Below are positions 8,404-15,463 of a stretch of DNA of 22,082 bases, in pieces. Below the pieces are notes generated by a model. It saw only the letters and a program-made list of their open reading frames with translations. It did no database searches and was not told the DNA's origin. The position numbers and the translations under genes were made by a program. This DNA comes from Candidatus Magasanikiibacteriota bacterium. GTDB lineage: Bacteria > Patescibacteriota > Patescibacteriia > Magasanikbacterales > UBA922. The stretch is taken from NCBI GenBank assembly GCA_003230965.1, contig QIHL01000008.1, positions 1 through 22,082 of the forward strand. The letters are read 5' to 3'. Position 1 is the stretch's first letter; each line of letters opens with the position of its first letter.

Positions 8404-8432
8404 AGCATAAAATCAGATATTTGTAGAGGCAA
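8404..8432 (-). promoter_or_regulatory. Promoter for holB and the lipoprotein gene
   Basis: TTGCCT (8432-8427) and TATGCT (8409-8404) are spaced 17 bases apart. The predicted start is about 7 bases or fewer from the ATG at 8390, giving an almost leaderless mRNA. The hexamers are partial matches. Confidence 0.5.
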
Positions 8433-8445
8433 AGAAACCGTATGA

Positions 8446-9582
8446 CTATATTTTTTTTACATTTCCTATCAGTACCTCCATTGTCTCTCTTGCCACTCTA
8501 TCCCATGAATATTGTCTCACTCTCTCTGTACCTTTTGTAATCAATTCCAATCGTTTTTGTTCATTTGATAAAATTGAATCAAAGGCACAAATAAATTCAT
8601 GAACATTTTTTGGATTAACAAGTACAGCTGCATTGCCTCCAACTTCATTCAAGCTACTTCCATCTGTAGCCACCACAGGAACACCACTCGCGAATGCTTC
8701 TAAAATCGGCATGCCAAAACCTTCGTACAAACTTGGAAAAACAAATAATTTCGCTGAATGCATGAGCACAGATAAATCCGCAGTTGTTATCCAACCTGTC
8801 TCAATAATATCTTTTTTGAACAAACTCTGACCAATCTGATGTTGTACATGTTCATACCCGAAACCAGGTTTACCAGCTAATACCAATTGAAGATTCGCGT
8901 ATGTAGGAAATTGTTTTTTTAATTGTTCAAAACTTTCAAGCAGTCGTCCAATATTTTTCTTTGTCTCAATTCTACCAACAAAAAAAATGTACGGTTGCTG
9001 AATACCATATTTTTGCAATGTAGAATTTATTATATCTGCTGGTGAGGCTTGAAAAAATATTGGATCAACACCATGGGGAATAACATAAATTTTTTCTTTC
9101 TGAACAGATTTTGTATAAGACAAAACTTCTTGCTTGGTAAACTCACTTGGCATAATTATACGCCAAAGCTGTTTGGTCGCCATGCGTGGTGTCCAGAGTG
9201 AATACCAATGCTCAAACCAATTGTATGCTTCTGGGAAATGCCATGCAGCAATGTCGTGCACTGTCATGACAGTTTTCTTTGGATGAATCAGCGGAAAAAC
9301 ATGTCCAGGGATAAACAAAACATCTGGTGGATTAACCAACATTTCAAATGACATACGCAACTGTGTCCACAATCTACGAGGAGGCCAAAATAAAACTTTT
9401 GATACCCAATTATTTGGAAGATTGGACAACTTCCCTTTCAACAGTCCCTCTGAATATAGAATAATCTCAATATTATCTGGCAACGACAACTTCTTCATTG
9501 CTTGAATCAAAAAAAATACGTACCATTCAACGCCAGTTTTTTTATCTCTATTTGCACGTGATACATCAATACCAATACGCAT
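8446..9582 (-). CDS. GT4-family glycosyltransferase
   Basis: The 378-residue protein is a GT-B fold retaining glycosyltransferase that moves a sugar from a nucleotide sugar onto an envelope acceptor. The N-terminal half begins MRIGIDVSRANRDKKTGVEW, with the glycine-rich acceptor loop near residues 10-18. The C-terminal half has the hinge YIFFVGRIETKKNIGRLLES and the donor-binding EGFGMPILEAFASGVPVVA with the E-x7-E pair (about residues 287-300), then NEVGGNAAVLV. No signal or membrane helix is seen; it probably works at the inner face of the membrane. Donor and acceptor are unknown. It is spaced from both neighbours and not part of a tight operon. Confidence 0.92.
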   Translation of the reverse strand: MRIGIDVSRANRDKKTGVEWYVFFLIQAMKKLSLPDNIEIILYSEGLLKGKLSNLPNNWVSKVLFWPPRRLWTQLRMSFEMLVNPPDVLFIPGHVFPLIHPKKTVMTVHDIAAWHFPEAYNWFEHWYSLWTPRMATKQLWRIIMPSEFTKQEVLSYTKSVQKEKIYVIPHGVDPIFFQASPADIINSTLQKYGIQQPYIFFVGRIETKKNIGRLLESFEQLKKQFPTYANLQLVLAGKPGFGYEHVQHQIGQSLFKKDIIETGWITTADLSVLMHSAKLFVFPSLYEGFGMPILEAFASGVPVVATDGSSLNEVGGNAAVLVNPKNVHEFICAFDSILSNEQKRLELITKGTERVRQYSWDRVARETMEVLIGNVKKI

Positions 9583-9597
9583 ATACCAGTAAAAAAA

Positions 9598-9723
9598 TTA
9601 ATACATGTGAAGAATACCATTTAATTTTAGATTATCCCCTAGTTGTTCAATCTTTGTTGATTTTAATTGTAATCCTTTATTTGGTTCAGACGCACCAACT
9701 CCAGATACAGCAGTCTTTGCATT
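9598..9723 (-). pseudogene. Possible fragment of an AsnRS-like OB-fold domain
   Basis: Forty-one open codons end at TAA (9600-9598) with no credible start codon. The segment reading AVSGVGASEPNKGLQLKS, then TKIEQLGD, resembles the anticodon-binding OB fold of asparaginyl-tRNA synthetase. E. coli AsnRS has a similar run of SPGQGQQFELQASKVEV. The likeness is short and judged from memory. It could equally be an unrelated open frame. Confidence 0.3.
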
Positions 9724-9809
9724 TATTCTAACAATAATCAAACACAAAAAATCTGAATTTTTTTAGGTTAAGCAAAAGTGTTGAATCAATAATAATTTGT
9801 AATTTAAAT

Positions 9810-10042
9810 CTAAACATTTTGAAAAAGATGCCCCATCTTAATTTTCTTTGTTTGCAGATAAGAACGATTTACGAATGAACACGAGTCAATACTCCATCTT
9901 GAGAGTCCTCAAATGTTCCTTTCACTAATGCAATATGTTCAAGATGTGTTTTTACTTCTACATATACAAAAAAATGCCAACGACCTGTATCTGTGTCAAT
10001 CGTGGTGTCAGATGCTTTGTGTATAACAGATGATAATTTCAT
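9810..10042 (-). pseudogene. ribA: ribA (GTP cyclohydrolase II) with internal out-of-frame deletion
   Basis: The frame from ATG 10042 encodes 57 residues that line up with the start of GTP cyclohydrolase II: MKLSSVIHKA at the start, EHIALVKG, then VLTRVHS. E. coli RibA has MQLKRVAEAK, DHVALVYG and VLARVHS at the same places. It stops at TAA (9871-9869). A frame shifted by one then encodes VNRSYLQTKKIKMGHLF, matching the family C-terminus (NNEHYLDTKAEKMGHLL in E. coli). About 120 residues are missing between them, including the zinc cysteines and the catalytic centre, so the product cannot be active. It lies 24 bases after mreB. GTP cyclohydrolase II is the first step of riboflavin synthesis. 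Confidence 0.8.
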
Positions 10043-10066
10043 ACAATATGATACATGAAAAAATCA

Positions 10067-11074
10067 TCAACGCGTAGACATAATTGCTCGTTTATAACTT
10101 TCCAAATTTTCAAGTGCAATACCAGTACCTTTTGCAACACACAAGAGTGGTTCATCAGCAACATAGCAGGCAACACCAGTCGCTTGAGATACAAGTTCAT
10201 CTAAATTGCGCAACTGACTAGATCCTCCAGACATTATAATTCCTTTATCAATAACGTCTGCAGAAAGTTCTGGCGGTGTATCATGTAACACATCTTTCAC
10301 TGCTTGAATCAATAATTCCAAATCCTGTTGCAAGGCTTCGGTTGTATCAAACGACGTAACAGTAACGGTTCGCGGTAATCCAGAAATCATATCTCGTCCT
10401 TTGACATCCATGGATAACTGTTTTTCCATATACATTGCTGAACCAATTTTGATTTTCACTTGTTCAGAACTACGTTCTCCGATTGCCAATCCATATTTTT
10501 TGCGAATGAATTCACTGATAGATGTATCAAATCTATTTCCACCAATACGTACAGATCCAGAACTGACAATACCACCTAGAGAAATTACTGCAATCTCTGC
10601 TGTACCACCGCCAATATCAATAATCATATGTCCCGAGGCAGAACCAATCGGAATATCAGCGCCGATTGCAGCAACAATGGGTTCTTTAATAATGTACGCT
10701 GCACGTGCGCCAGCTGCCATTGCTGCATCAATCACAGCGCGTCGTTCAGTTGATGTAATACCTGCAGGAACTGCAACCATAACTTCTGGACGGAACAACC
10801 GAACACCACCAAGTGCTTTGTTAATAAAATAACGAAGCATCGCTTCCGTAGTTCTATAATTTGCAATCACGCCATCTTTAAGAGGACGCTCTGCGACAAT
10901 ACTGTCAGGTGTTCTGCCAATCATTTCTTTCGCTTCAATACCAACTGTAAGAACACTATTATCATATTTGGAAATTGCTACTACCGATGGTTCATTAATT
11001 ACAATACCACGCTTTGGTACGTGTACCAAGACATTTGTTGTTCCAAGATCAATTGCAACTTTTTTAATCAACAT
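10067..11074 (-). CDS. mreB: Rod-shape-determining actin homologue MreB
   Basis: The 335-residue protein (typical for the family) is a cytoplasmic actin-like ATPase whose membrane-bound filaments guide cell-wall synthesis. The phosphate-1 loop DLGTTN is at residues 9-14. PEVMVAVPAGITSTERRAV is present, phosphate-2 DIGGGTAEIAVI is near residue 151, and GGNRFDTSI and the adenosine motif IIMSGGSSQLRNL follow. Translation begins at the ATG 5 bases after the DUF4012 stop, so it ends a six-gene block with envelope glycosyltransferase and DUF4012 genes. The mreC and mreD genes are not next to it. A ribA pseudogene follows. Confidence 0.97.
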   Translation of the reverse strand: MLIKKVAIDLGTTNVLVHVPKRGIVINEPSVVAISKYDNSVLTVGIEAKEMIGRTPDSIVAERPLKDGVIANYRTTEAMLRYFINKALGGVRLFRPEVMVAVPAGITSTERRAVIDAAMAAGARAAYIIKEPIVAAIGADIPIGSASGHMIIDIGGGTAEIAVISLGGIVSSGSVRIGGNRFDTSISEFIRKKYGLAIGERSSEQVKIKIGSAMYMEKQLSMDVKGRDMISGLPRTVTVTSFDTTEALQQDLELLIQAVKDVLHDTPPELSADVIDKGIIMSGGSSQLRNLDELVSQATGVACYVADEPLLCVAKGTGIALENLESYKRAIMSTR

Positions 11075-11079
11075 ACTAT

Positions 11080-12540
11080 TTAGAAATTTATATGAAAATC
11101 TCTGTCAGTATTTAAATTCGTCTGATAGACATATCTATCATCACCCCATTGATTTTTTTTCTCAGGAGGAGCCGCACCAGTAAGTGTTATACCAAAATCA
11201 AGGTTCAGAGTCAAACCAATACCATTTGTCCCAAGTTCCTTCTGAACAATAAGTGTATACAAACCATGTTTAATCTGATGAGCAATTGCTTGTGGCAAAA
11301 GATACTGAAAGGTGAGTGATTTTGTAGTTCCAGGTTCAACCGAGATAAATGTTCCGAACCATGTCTTACCCAAATTAGTTCCAGTGTCAACTGGTGCAAC
11401 ATTATTGGTAGTCGTTACAAACACCGAACCATCTGGTACATACACACGTACGTAATCGCGATACCGTGTAGTACGCCAATCAAATGTACCAGTGTGGTGA
11501 TATGTCATTGTTACACGTGCAAGATAGGTAGTCCCAGTTGGCGTGAACGAATAAGACAACGTACGATTGATTGCATGATCAGTCTTTAATGATCCTAAAT
11601 TTGCATCTACCCACAAAAGATAATCTTCAGTAGACGTAACAACAGTTCCGTCTAATTGAAACTTGTGGAATGTAGAATCAAGAGAGGAATTTGTACTATA
11701 TAACATTAGTTGTTTTTGTACTGCCCATTTTTTTAATAGCTTCAAAAAATTTTGATAGTGCAAAATTACACTCACACGTAATTTATTTCCAATTGCAGTA
11801 AATAGTGTCCGTACTAAATCTTTTCTATCTTTAAATGGGATATTCTGTTGATGATAGCCATACTCAACTTGATATTCCAATTGCTGTGTTACATTGGCAG
11901 ATGTAAATGTCATTCCATCTGCAATTACAGGCCCAGTCACATGCAAAATATCTTCCAAAACTGTAGGTGTCACAGCAATAACTGCGTCAATATTCTTTGC
12001 ATTCGTTCCATGTTCCAAAGAAAATAATGTAAGTGCTTGTCGCGCTGTAGTTGGAAAATCTGGTGACCAATTGCTGTCACGAAAATACCAATGTGAAACA
12101 CCCAAATATTTTTTCAATGGCACTGGTGGCATTGGCAGTGTATTTGACGATGTCGCATTGTCCAAATTTTCTGTTCCATCAATTTTATCTATTCTGAAAT
12201 GCCCCTTGTTTACATGAATAACTGCATACACCCCTATAAATCCACCACCAGGACGCAATTCTGTATTATTTTCAAAAAGCAATAAATATGTATGCGGGCT
12301 ATCAAATCCAAGTAGACTGCCAACTACGGAAAAAAGTTGTGCAGACGCAGTACCATTTGTCTCACGAATAGTATGAGTAAATTGTGGAGAAGACGTAGAA
12401 GACGCAGAAGACGCAAACGAAAAATCGTTATTGATCCGATGCACAATCATAACTGCGGCAAATGCACCACTTGCGAGCAATAACACTAAAATAATAGTGA
12501 GGACTATAAGCCAACGTGGAAATGATTGTGTCTGTTTCAT
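11080..12540 (-). CDS. DUF4012 membrane protein
   Basis: The 486-residue protein has one N-terminal membrane helix (about residues 10-33), then a Ser/Thr-rich stretch, and is otherwise predicted to lie outside the cytoplasm. The DUF4012 hallmark is TYLLLFENNTELRPGGGFIG (about residues 82-101), followed by VYAVIHVNKGHF and a long beta-rich C-terminus. The family is common in Patescibacteria and some Gram-positive genomes. It has no proven function, though it often sits with envelope-polysaccharide genes. Here it lies 6 bases after a processive GT2 gene and 5 before mreB, which supports an envelope role. Confidence 0.85.
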   Translation of the reverse strand: MKQTQSFPRWLIVLTIILVLLLASGAFAAVMIVHRINNDFSFASSASSTSSPQFTHTIRETNGTASAQLFSVVGSLLGFDSPHTYLLLFENNTELRPGGGFIGVYAVIHVNKGHFRIDKIDGTENLDNATSSNTLPMPPVPLKKYLGVSHWYFRDSNWSPDFPTTARQALTLFSLEHGTNAKNIDAVIAVTPTVLEDILHVTGPVIADGMTFTSANVTQQLEYQVEYGYHQQNIPFKDRKDLVRTLFTAIGNKLRVSVILHYQNFLKLLKKWAVQKQLMLYSTNSSLDSTFHKFQLDGTVVTSTEDYLLWVDANLGSLKTDHAINRTLSYSFTPTGTTYLARVTMTYHHTGTFDWRTTRYRDYVRVYVPDGSVFVTTTNNVAPVDTGTNLGKTWFGTFISVEPGTTKSLTFQYLLPQAIAHQIKHGLYTLIVQKELGTNGIGLTLNLDFGITLTGAAPPEKKNQWGDDRYVYQTNLNTDRDFHINF

Positions 12541-12546
12541 AAAAAA

Positions 12547-14058
12547 TTAGTGATTCACGGAGACTGAAGATGTACCTCTTTTTTTCTGTGATACATTAAA
12601 ACCTAGATACTTACCAAACAACAAATGTGTAACTGCGTCTATTCCAGGAATAGCACTCATAAAAATAAGTGAAACTGGCAAGAGCGCCCACTGAATTAAC
12701 ATAATCAAATAAACATGTGGCGAATGTGATTTCGGACGCTTAGGCAAAAGCGGTAAACTTAAAATTGCTGATAAAAACAAACCAGTCATTGCCAATGTCA
12801 TCAAAATTTGTAACATGTGTGGCGCATTAAAATACAATGCACTTTGACGGACTGACTCAGGAGCTACCCACATTGGCAATTGTCCAAGAATTGTAATAAG
12901 AATCGCTACCACACACCACGACCATTTTCCTTCCCATTCTATAAATACCCATTTGATTTTTTTCCACAACGGAATTGCTTTTCCTTTCTTTTTGAATTCA
13001 GTTATTAAAAATGGAATATGTTCAACCCCCCATGCCCAACGACGTTGTTGTTTATACAAATTTTTCAAACTCATCCACCATTTTTCGTCCCGCACAGTAT
13101 CCATTGAGACAGGCATATACATAGGCACGACACTGTAGTTACCATTATACGCAAGTATACATTGATAAAAAATCCGAGAATCTTCGCTAACAATTCGTTT
13201 ATCATGAAAACCAGCATCTACCACAGCACGAAAACTCATGGAGTGAGAAGAAAATGTAACTAGCGCATCCTGACGAGCTAGCGAAGTCATCATCCAAAAA
13301 GTTGTTCCAAACGCCATAATGCGTAGTACGGATGGAGACTCCCAGAGATTATTATTATATAGAGCAATTGGCTGATATGAATGCCGTGTAGGATCTTTTT
13401 GAATACAGTACAAATAGGTAAGATACGCGAAATATTGTGAATGGCAAACTGTATCAATATCAAAAACTGTCTCAATCACGTCATCATATGACCATCCTTG
13501 TTCATTAATATATAATTGCATTTTCAGTTCTGCAAAATGCAGATTAGACCCTTTTCCTGGAATTTCTCCAGACAAATCTGCAGGATGCAACGTCCCTATA
13601 ATTTTTCCAAAACACCCATGAAAATGATTTTTTATTTCTTCCAAAATATTATCAAAATTATCTTTCGCACGTGCCTCACCTGCAATGACAATAATAAATT
13701 TACTTGAATCATAGGTCGCATCACATATACTTTGGATAGCAGTTTTTACAACATCCCATTCTTCATTATAAAGAGTTAAAAAAACTACATGCCGTTTATT
13801 ATGCCAATTTGTTAAATCATGTTGCAATCGTTCTTTCCAATCAACACCACGTACTTCACGTAATCGCTTCCATGCAACAAGTAAATAAAAAGAAAAATTG
13901 AGTACCTTAATTACCCAATACACATCAAATATAATAATAAAATAAATCATCCAAAGTGGTTTCAAGAAAGACAAAACAAGAGATAAAATCAATGTTAACC
14001 AGATAGAGAGTCCTGGCAATATCTCATAAAACCGATAGCGTTGATAATCAGTCAGCAT
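12547..14058 (-). CDS. Processive GT2-family membrane glycosyltransferase
   Basis: I chose ATG 14058 (503 residues), 4 bases after the acylphosphatase stop; the longer frame to 14205 overlaps that gene. Two N-terminal membrane helices (about 14-60) are followed by a cytoplasmic GT-A domain with HVVFLTLYNEE, an aspartate motif VFDIDTVCH near residue 200 and SEDSRIFYQ. QQRRWAWG near residue 336 is the QxxRW signature of processive enzymes such as cellulose and hyaluronan synthases. About three more helices complete the C-terminus. It should polymerise and perhaps extrude a polysaccharide. The sugar is unknown. Very close spacing ties it to the DUF4012 protein and mreB. Confidence 0.88.
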   Translation of the reverse strand: MLTDYQRYRFYEILPGLSIWLTLILSLVLSFLKPLWMIYFIIIFDVYWVIKVLNFSFYLLVAWKRLREVRGVDWKERLQHDLTNWHNKRHVVFLTLYNEEWDVVKTAIQSICDATYDSSKFIIVIAGEARAKDNFDNILEEIKNHFHGCFGKIIGTLHPADLSGEIPGKGSNLHFAELKMQLYINEQGWSYDDVIETVFDIDTVCHSQYFAYLTYLYCIQKDPTRHSYQPIALYNNNLWESPSVLRIMAFGTTFWMMTSLARQDALVTFSSHSMSFRAVVDAGFHDKRIVSEDSRIFYQCILAYNGNYSVVPMYMPVSMDTVRDEKWWMSLKNLYKQQRRWAWGVEHIPFLITEFKKKGKAIPLWKKIKWVFIEWEGKWSWCVVAILITILGQLPMWVAPESVRQSALYFNAPHMLQILMTLAMTGLFLSAILSLPLLPKRPKSHSPHVYLIMLIQWALLPVSLIFMSAIPGIDAVTHLLFGKYLGFNVSQKKRGTSSVSVNH

Positions 14059-14062
14059 GTGT

Positions 14063-14338
14063 TTAATAGTGAATGGAAAAATCTGAATATGAAAATTTAC
14101 AAATGTCTGACCAGACTTCTTCAATATGATCAACCAGAGCAAAACGTGGACCGTCGTGGCACCAATTGAGCAAGTGCTCAAGACCAGTACGCTCTCCTTC
14201 CACAATCATCTCAATACTGCCGTCAGGAAGATTCTGTATAAAACCAACTAAACCAAGAGACTTTGCTTCACGTCTAACACTGATACGAAAAGAGACATCT
14301 TGAACCCGACCAAAAATAAAAAGATGTAAAGAGAACAT
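14063..14338 (-). CDS. acyP: Acylphosphatase
   Basis: This small cytoplasmic enzyme hydrolyses acyl phosphates. I chose ATG 14338 (91 residues), although a TTG at 14344 is in frame. The active-site arginine lies in FGRVQDVSFR (family GRVQGVxFR) and the asparagine in GFIQNLPDGSIE (family GxVxNxxDG). The family glycine after GRVQ is Asp here, a modest change in the phosphate-binding loop. Length and order match the ferredoxin-like family fold. The stop is 4 bases before the GT2 start, and tsaB ends 10 bases upstream. Confidence 0.92.
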   Translation of the reverse strand: MFSLHLFIFGRVQDVSFRISVRREAKSLGLVGFIQNLPDGSIEMIVEGERTGLEHLLNWCHDGPRFALVDHIEEVWSDICKFSYSDFSIHY

Positions 14339-14348
14339 ACACAAAAAA

Positions 14349-14738
14349 CTAAACTATTTTTTTGATTTGAATATTTGGTTCACCACTGTACGTCGCAGAA
14401 ATATATTGACCTGGTGTAGCATATTCAAATTTTGCATGTATACCAAAAAAATCTTCACTTTCTTTTTTAAAAATAGCAACAAGCGGAATCCTATAGACAA
14501 ATGCAAATGTATTCGCAATCGTCGTTGCGACCCGTGTAGCTGTAAATGTACCAGCACCCACTACCACAGCAATACCAGATATTTCTTTTGAATGCAATGT
14601 ATACTTTTTTAAAAAACTATCCACATGAGCAAGTACGTCCTGATGTACACCAGAATATGTTTGTTCAGATACCATTGTATTATTAAATAAAACCAGATGT
14701 GTTGTATTTTTTTGTGATGAGTCAATCAATAAATACAT
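14349..14738 (-). CDS. tsaB: TsaB, t6A tRNA-modification factor, short form
   Basis: TsaB is an ASKHA-fold partner of TsaD in making threonylcarbamoyladenosine-37 on ANN-reading tRNAs. The N-terminus MYLLIDSSQKNTTHLVLF is the family's first strand pair. GAGTFTATRVATTIANTFAF corresponds to the family GPGSFTGLRVGxxxA motif (residues about 62-81). At 129 residues it lacks roughly the last 100 residues of typical TsaB (about 220-230), keeping the N-terminal lobe that contacts TsaD. The end is a normal stop with the next gene directly after it, so it appears genuinely short, not broken. It starts 8 bases after the wHTH regulator gene. Confidence 0.85.
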   Translation of the reverse strand: MYLLIDSSQKNTTHLVLFNNTMVSEQTYSGVHQDVLAHVDSFLKKYTLHSKEISGIAVVVGAGTFTATRVATTIANTFAFVYRIPLVAIFKKESEDFFGIHAKFEYATPGQYISATYSGEPNIQIKKIV

Positions 14739-14746
14739 ACACCTAA

Positions 14747-15343
14747 CTACATATTCAATTCATCAATCGCTGTCAGATGTCTTGCTTCAAAAAGAGAAAA
14801 AATAAATTTGTCACCCAAATCACGTCGCTCAGAAAATTCTCTTTCGGTCATGACTGTATAGCGAATAGCAAAACCAAATTCTTTTTCGTACTGAATAATA
14901 ACTTTATCCAATGTACGTATTTTGATATCGCCGACCAGTATCATATCTGTTTTTAAATGATCTGCCCCAGTAAACTGCCCACTCAATATAAATAATTTTA
15001 TATTGCCACACTTTTGTTTTACTGCACCAATAAATGCTTGTTCACCCAAGAGTTGAGCTTTCAGCAAAAGCGCCTGCATCTCTGGAAACAACAATGATGC
15101 TTTATCCACACGATAGTACTTACGCAATCGGGAACCAGGACGCTCAGTTGTTTGATATGCGTCGCCAGCTGTTTCAATGATAAGATCAGCTTTCTCTAAT
15201 ATATGCAGTTCTCTACGAACCGCATTAATTTGTACACCAAGTTCACGTGTCAACTCACGCACAAACCATTTTCTATCAGAATCACGAAAAAAAAGACGAA
15301 GTAATTTAACTCTTGTCTTTGAACCAAATAAGTATTCAAGCAT
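14747..15343 (-). CDS. Winged-helix transcriptional regulator with a C-terminal nucleotidyltransferase-like domain
   Basis: The 198-residue protein begins MLEYLFGSKTRVKLLRLFF, then a helix-turn-helix (WFVRELTRELGVQINAVRREL, about residues 26-46) and a wing, within the first 75 residues. The rest (LFILSGQFTGADHLKTDMIL and VGDIKIRTL) resembles the nucleotidyltransferase-fold sensor of archaeal and CPR ArsR-like regulators, but the catalytic GSxxxG with its aspartates is not intact. It is the first gene of a tight run ending at mreB and is divergent from the 766-residue membrane protein, so it may control one or both. The ligand is unknown. Confidence 0.7.
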   Translation of the reverse strand: MLEYLFGSKTRVKLLRLFFRDSDRKWFVRELTRELGVQINAVRRELHILEKADLIIETAGDAYQTTERPGSRLRKYYRVDKASLLFPEMQALLLKAQLLGEQAFIGAVKQKCGNIKLFILSGQFTGADHLKTDMILVGDIKIRTLDKVIIQYEKEFGFAIRYTVMTEREFSERRDLGDKFIFSLFEARHLTAIDELNM

Positions 15344-15409
15344 AGTACTTCATTCATTATTGATCAAGAACTTACTTACATAGATTACTACTGTCCACTC
15401 TTGTAACCA

Positions 15410-15438
15410 TTGCTCCTATACATAAAGTATTGTATACT
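15410..15438 (+). promoter_or_regulatory. Promoter of the 766-residue protein gene, with an overlapping palindrome
   Basis: TTGCTC (15410-15415) and TATACT (15433-15438) are 17 bases apart. A 15-base palindrome AAGTAT-TGT-ATACTT (15425-15439) covers the -10 box, a usual place for a repressor operator. The expected transcript start is near 15445, 19 bases before the ATG at 15464. Confidence 0.5.
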
Positions 15439-15463
15439 TCTTTTGTACATTAGTCAACGAACT

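Larger units (their letters stand above)
9583..10066. other. 484-base gap holding decayed coding remnants
   Basis: No intact gene is present. The right part (9810-10042, minus strand) is a collapsed ribA. The left part (9598-9723, minus strand) has about 41 open codons without a start that may be a scrap of an aminoacyl-tRNA synthetase OB fold. The stretch between them (9724-9809) is very AT-rich and shows nothing recognisable. A plus-strand reading frame across 9498-9731 has no recognisable content. Confidence 0.6.

Noticed and set aside
10401..10832. 143-codon plus-strand open frame inside mreB
   Set aside because: It is antisense to strongly conserved MreB sequence and has no recognisable content.
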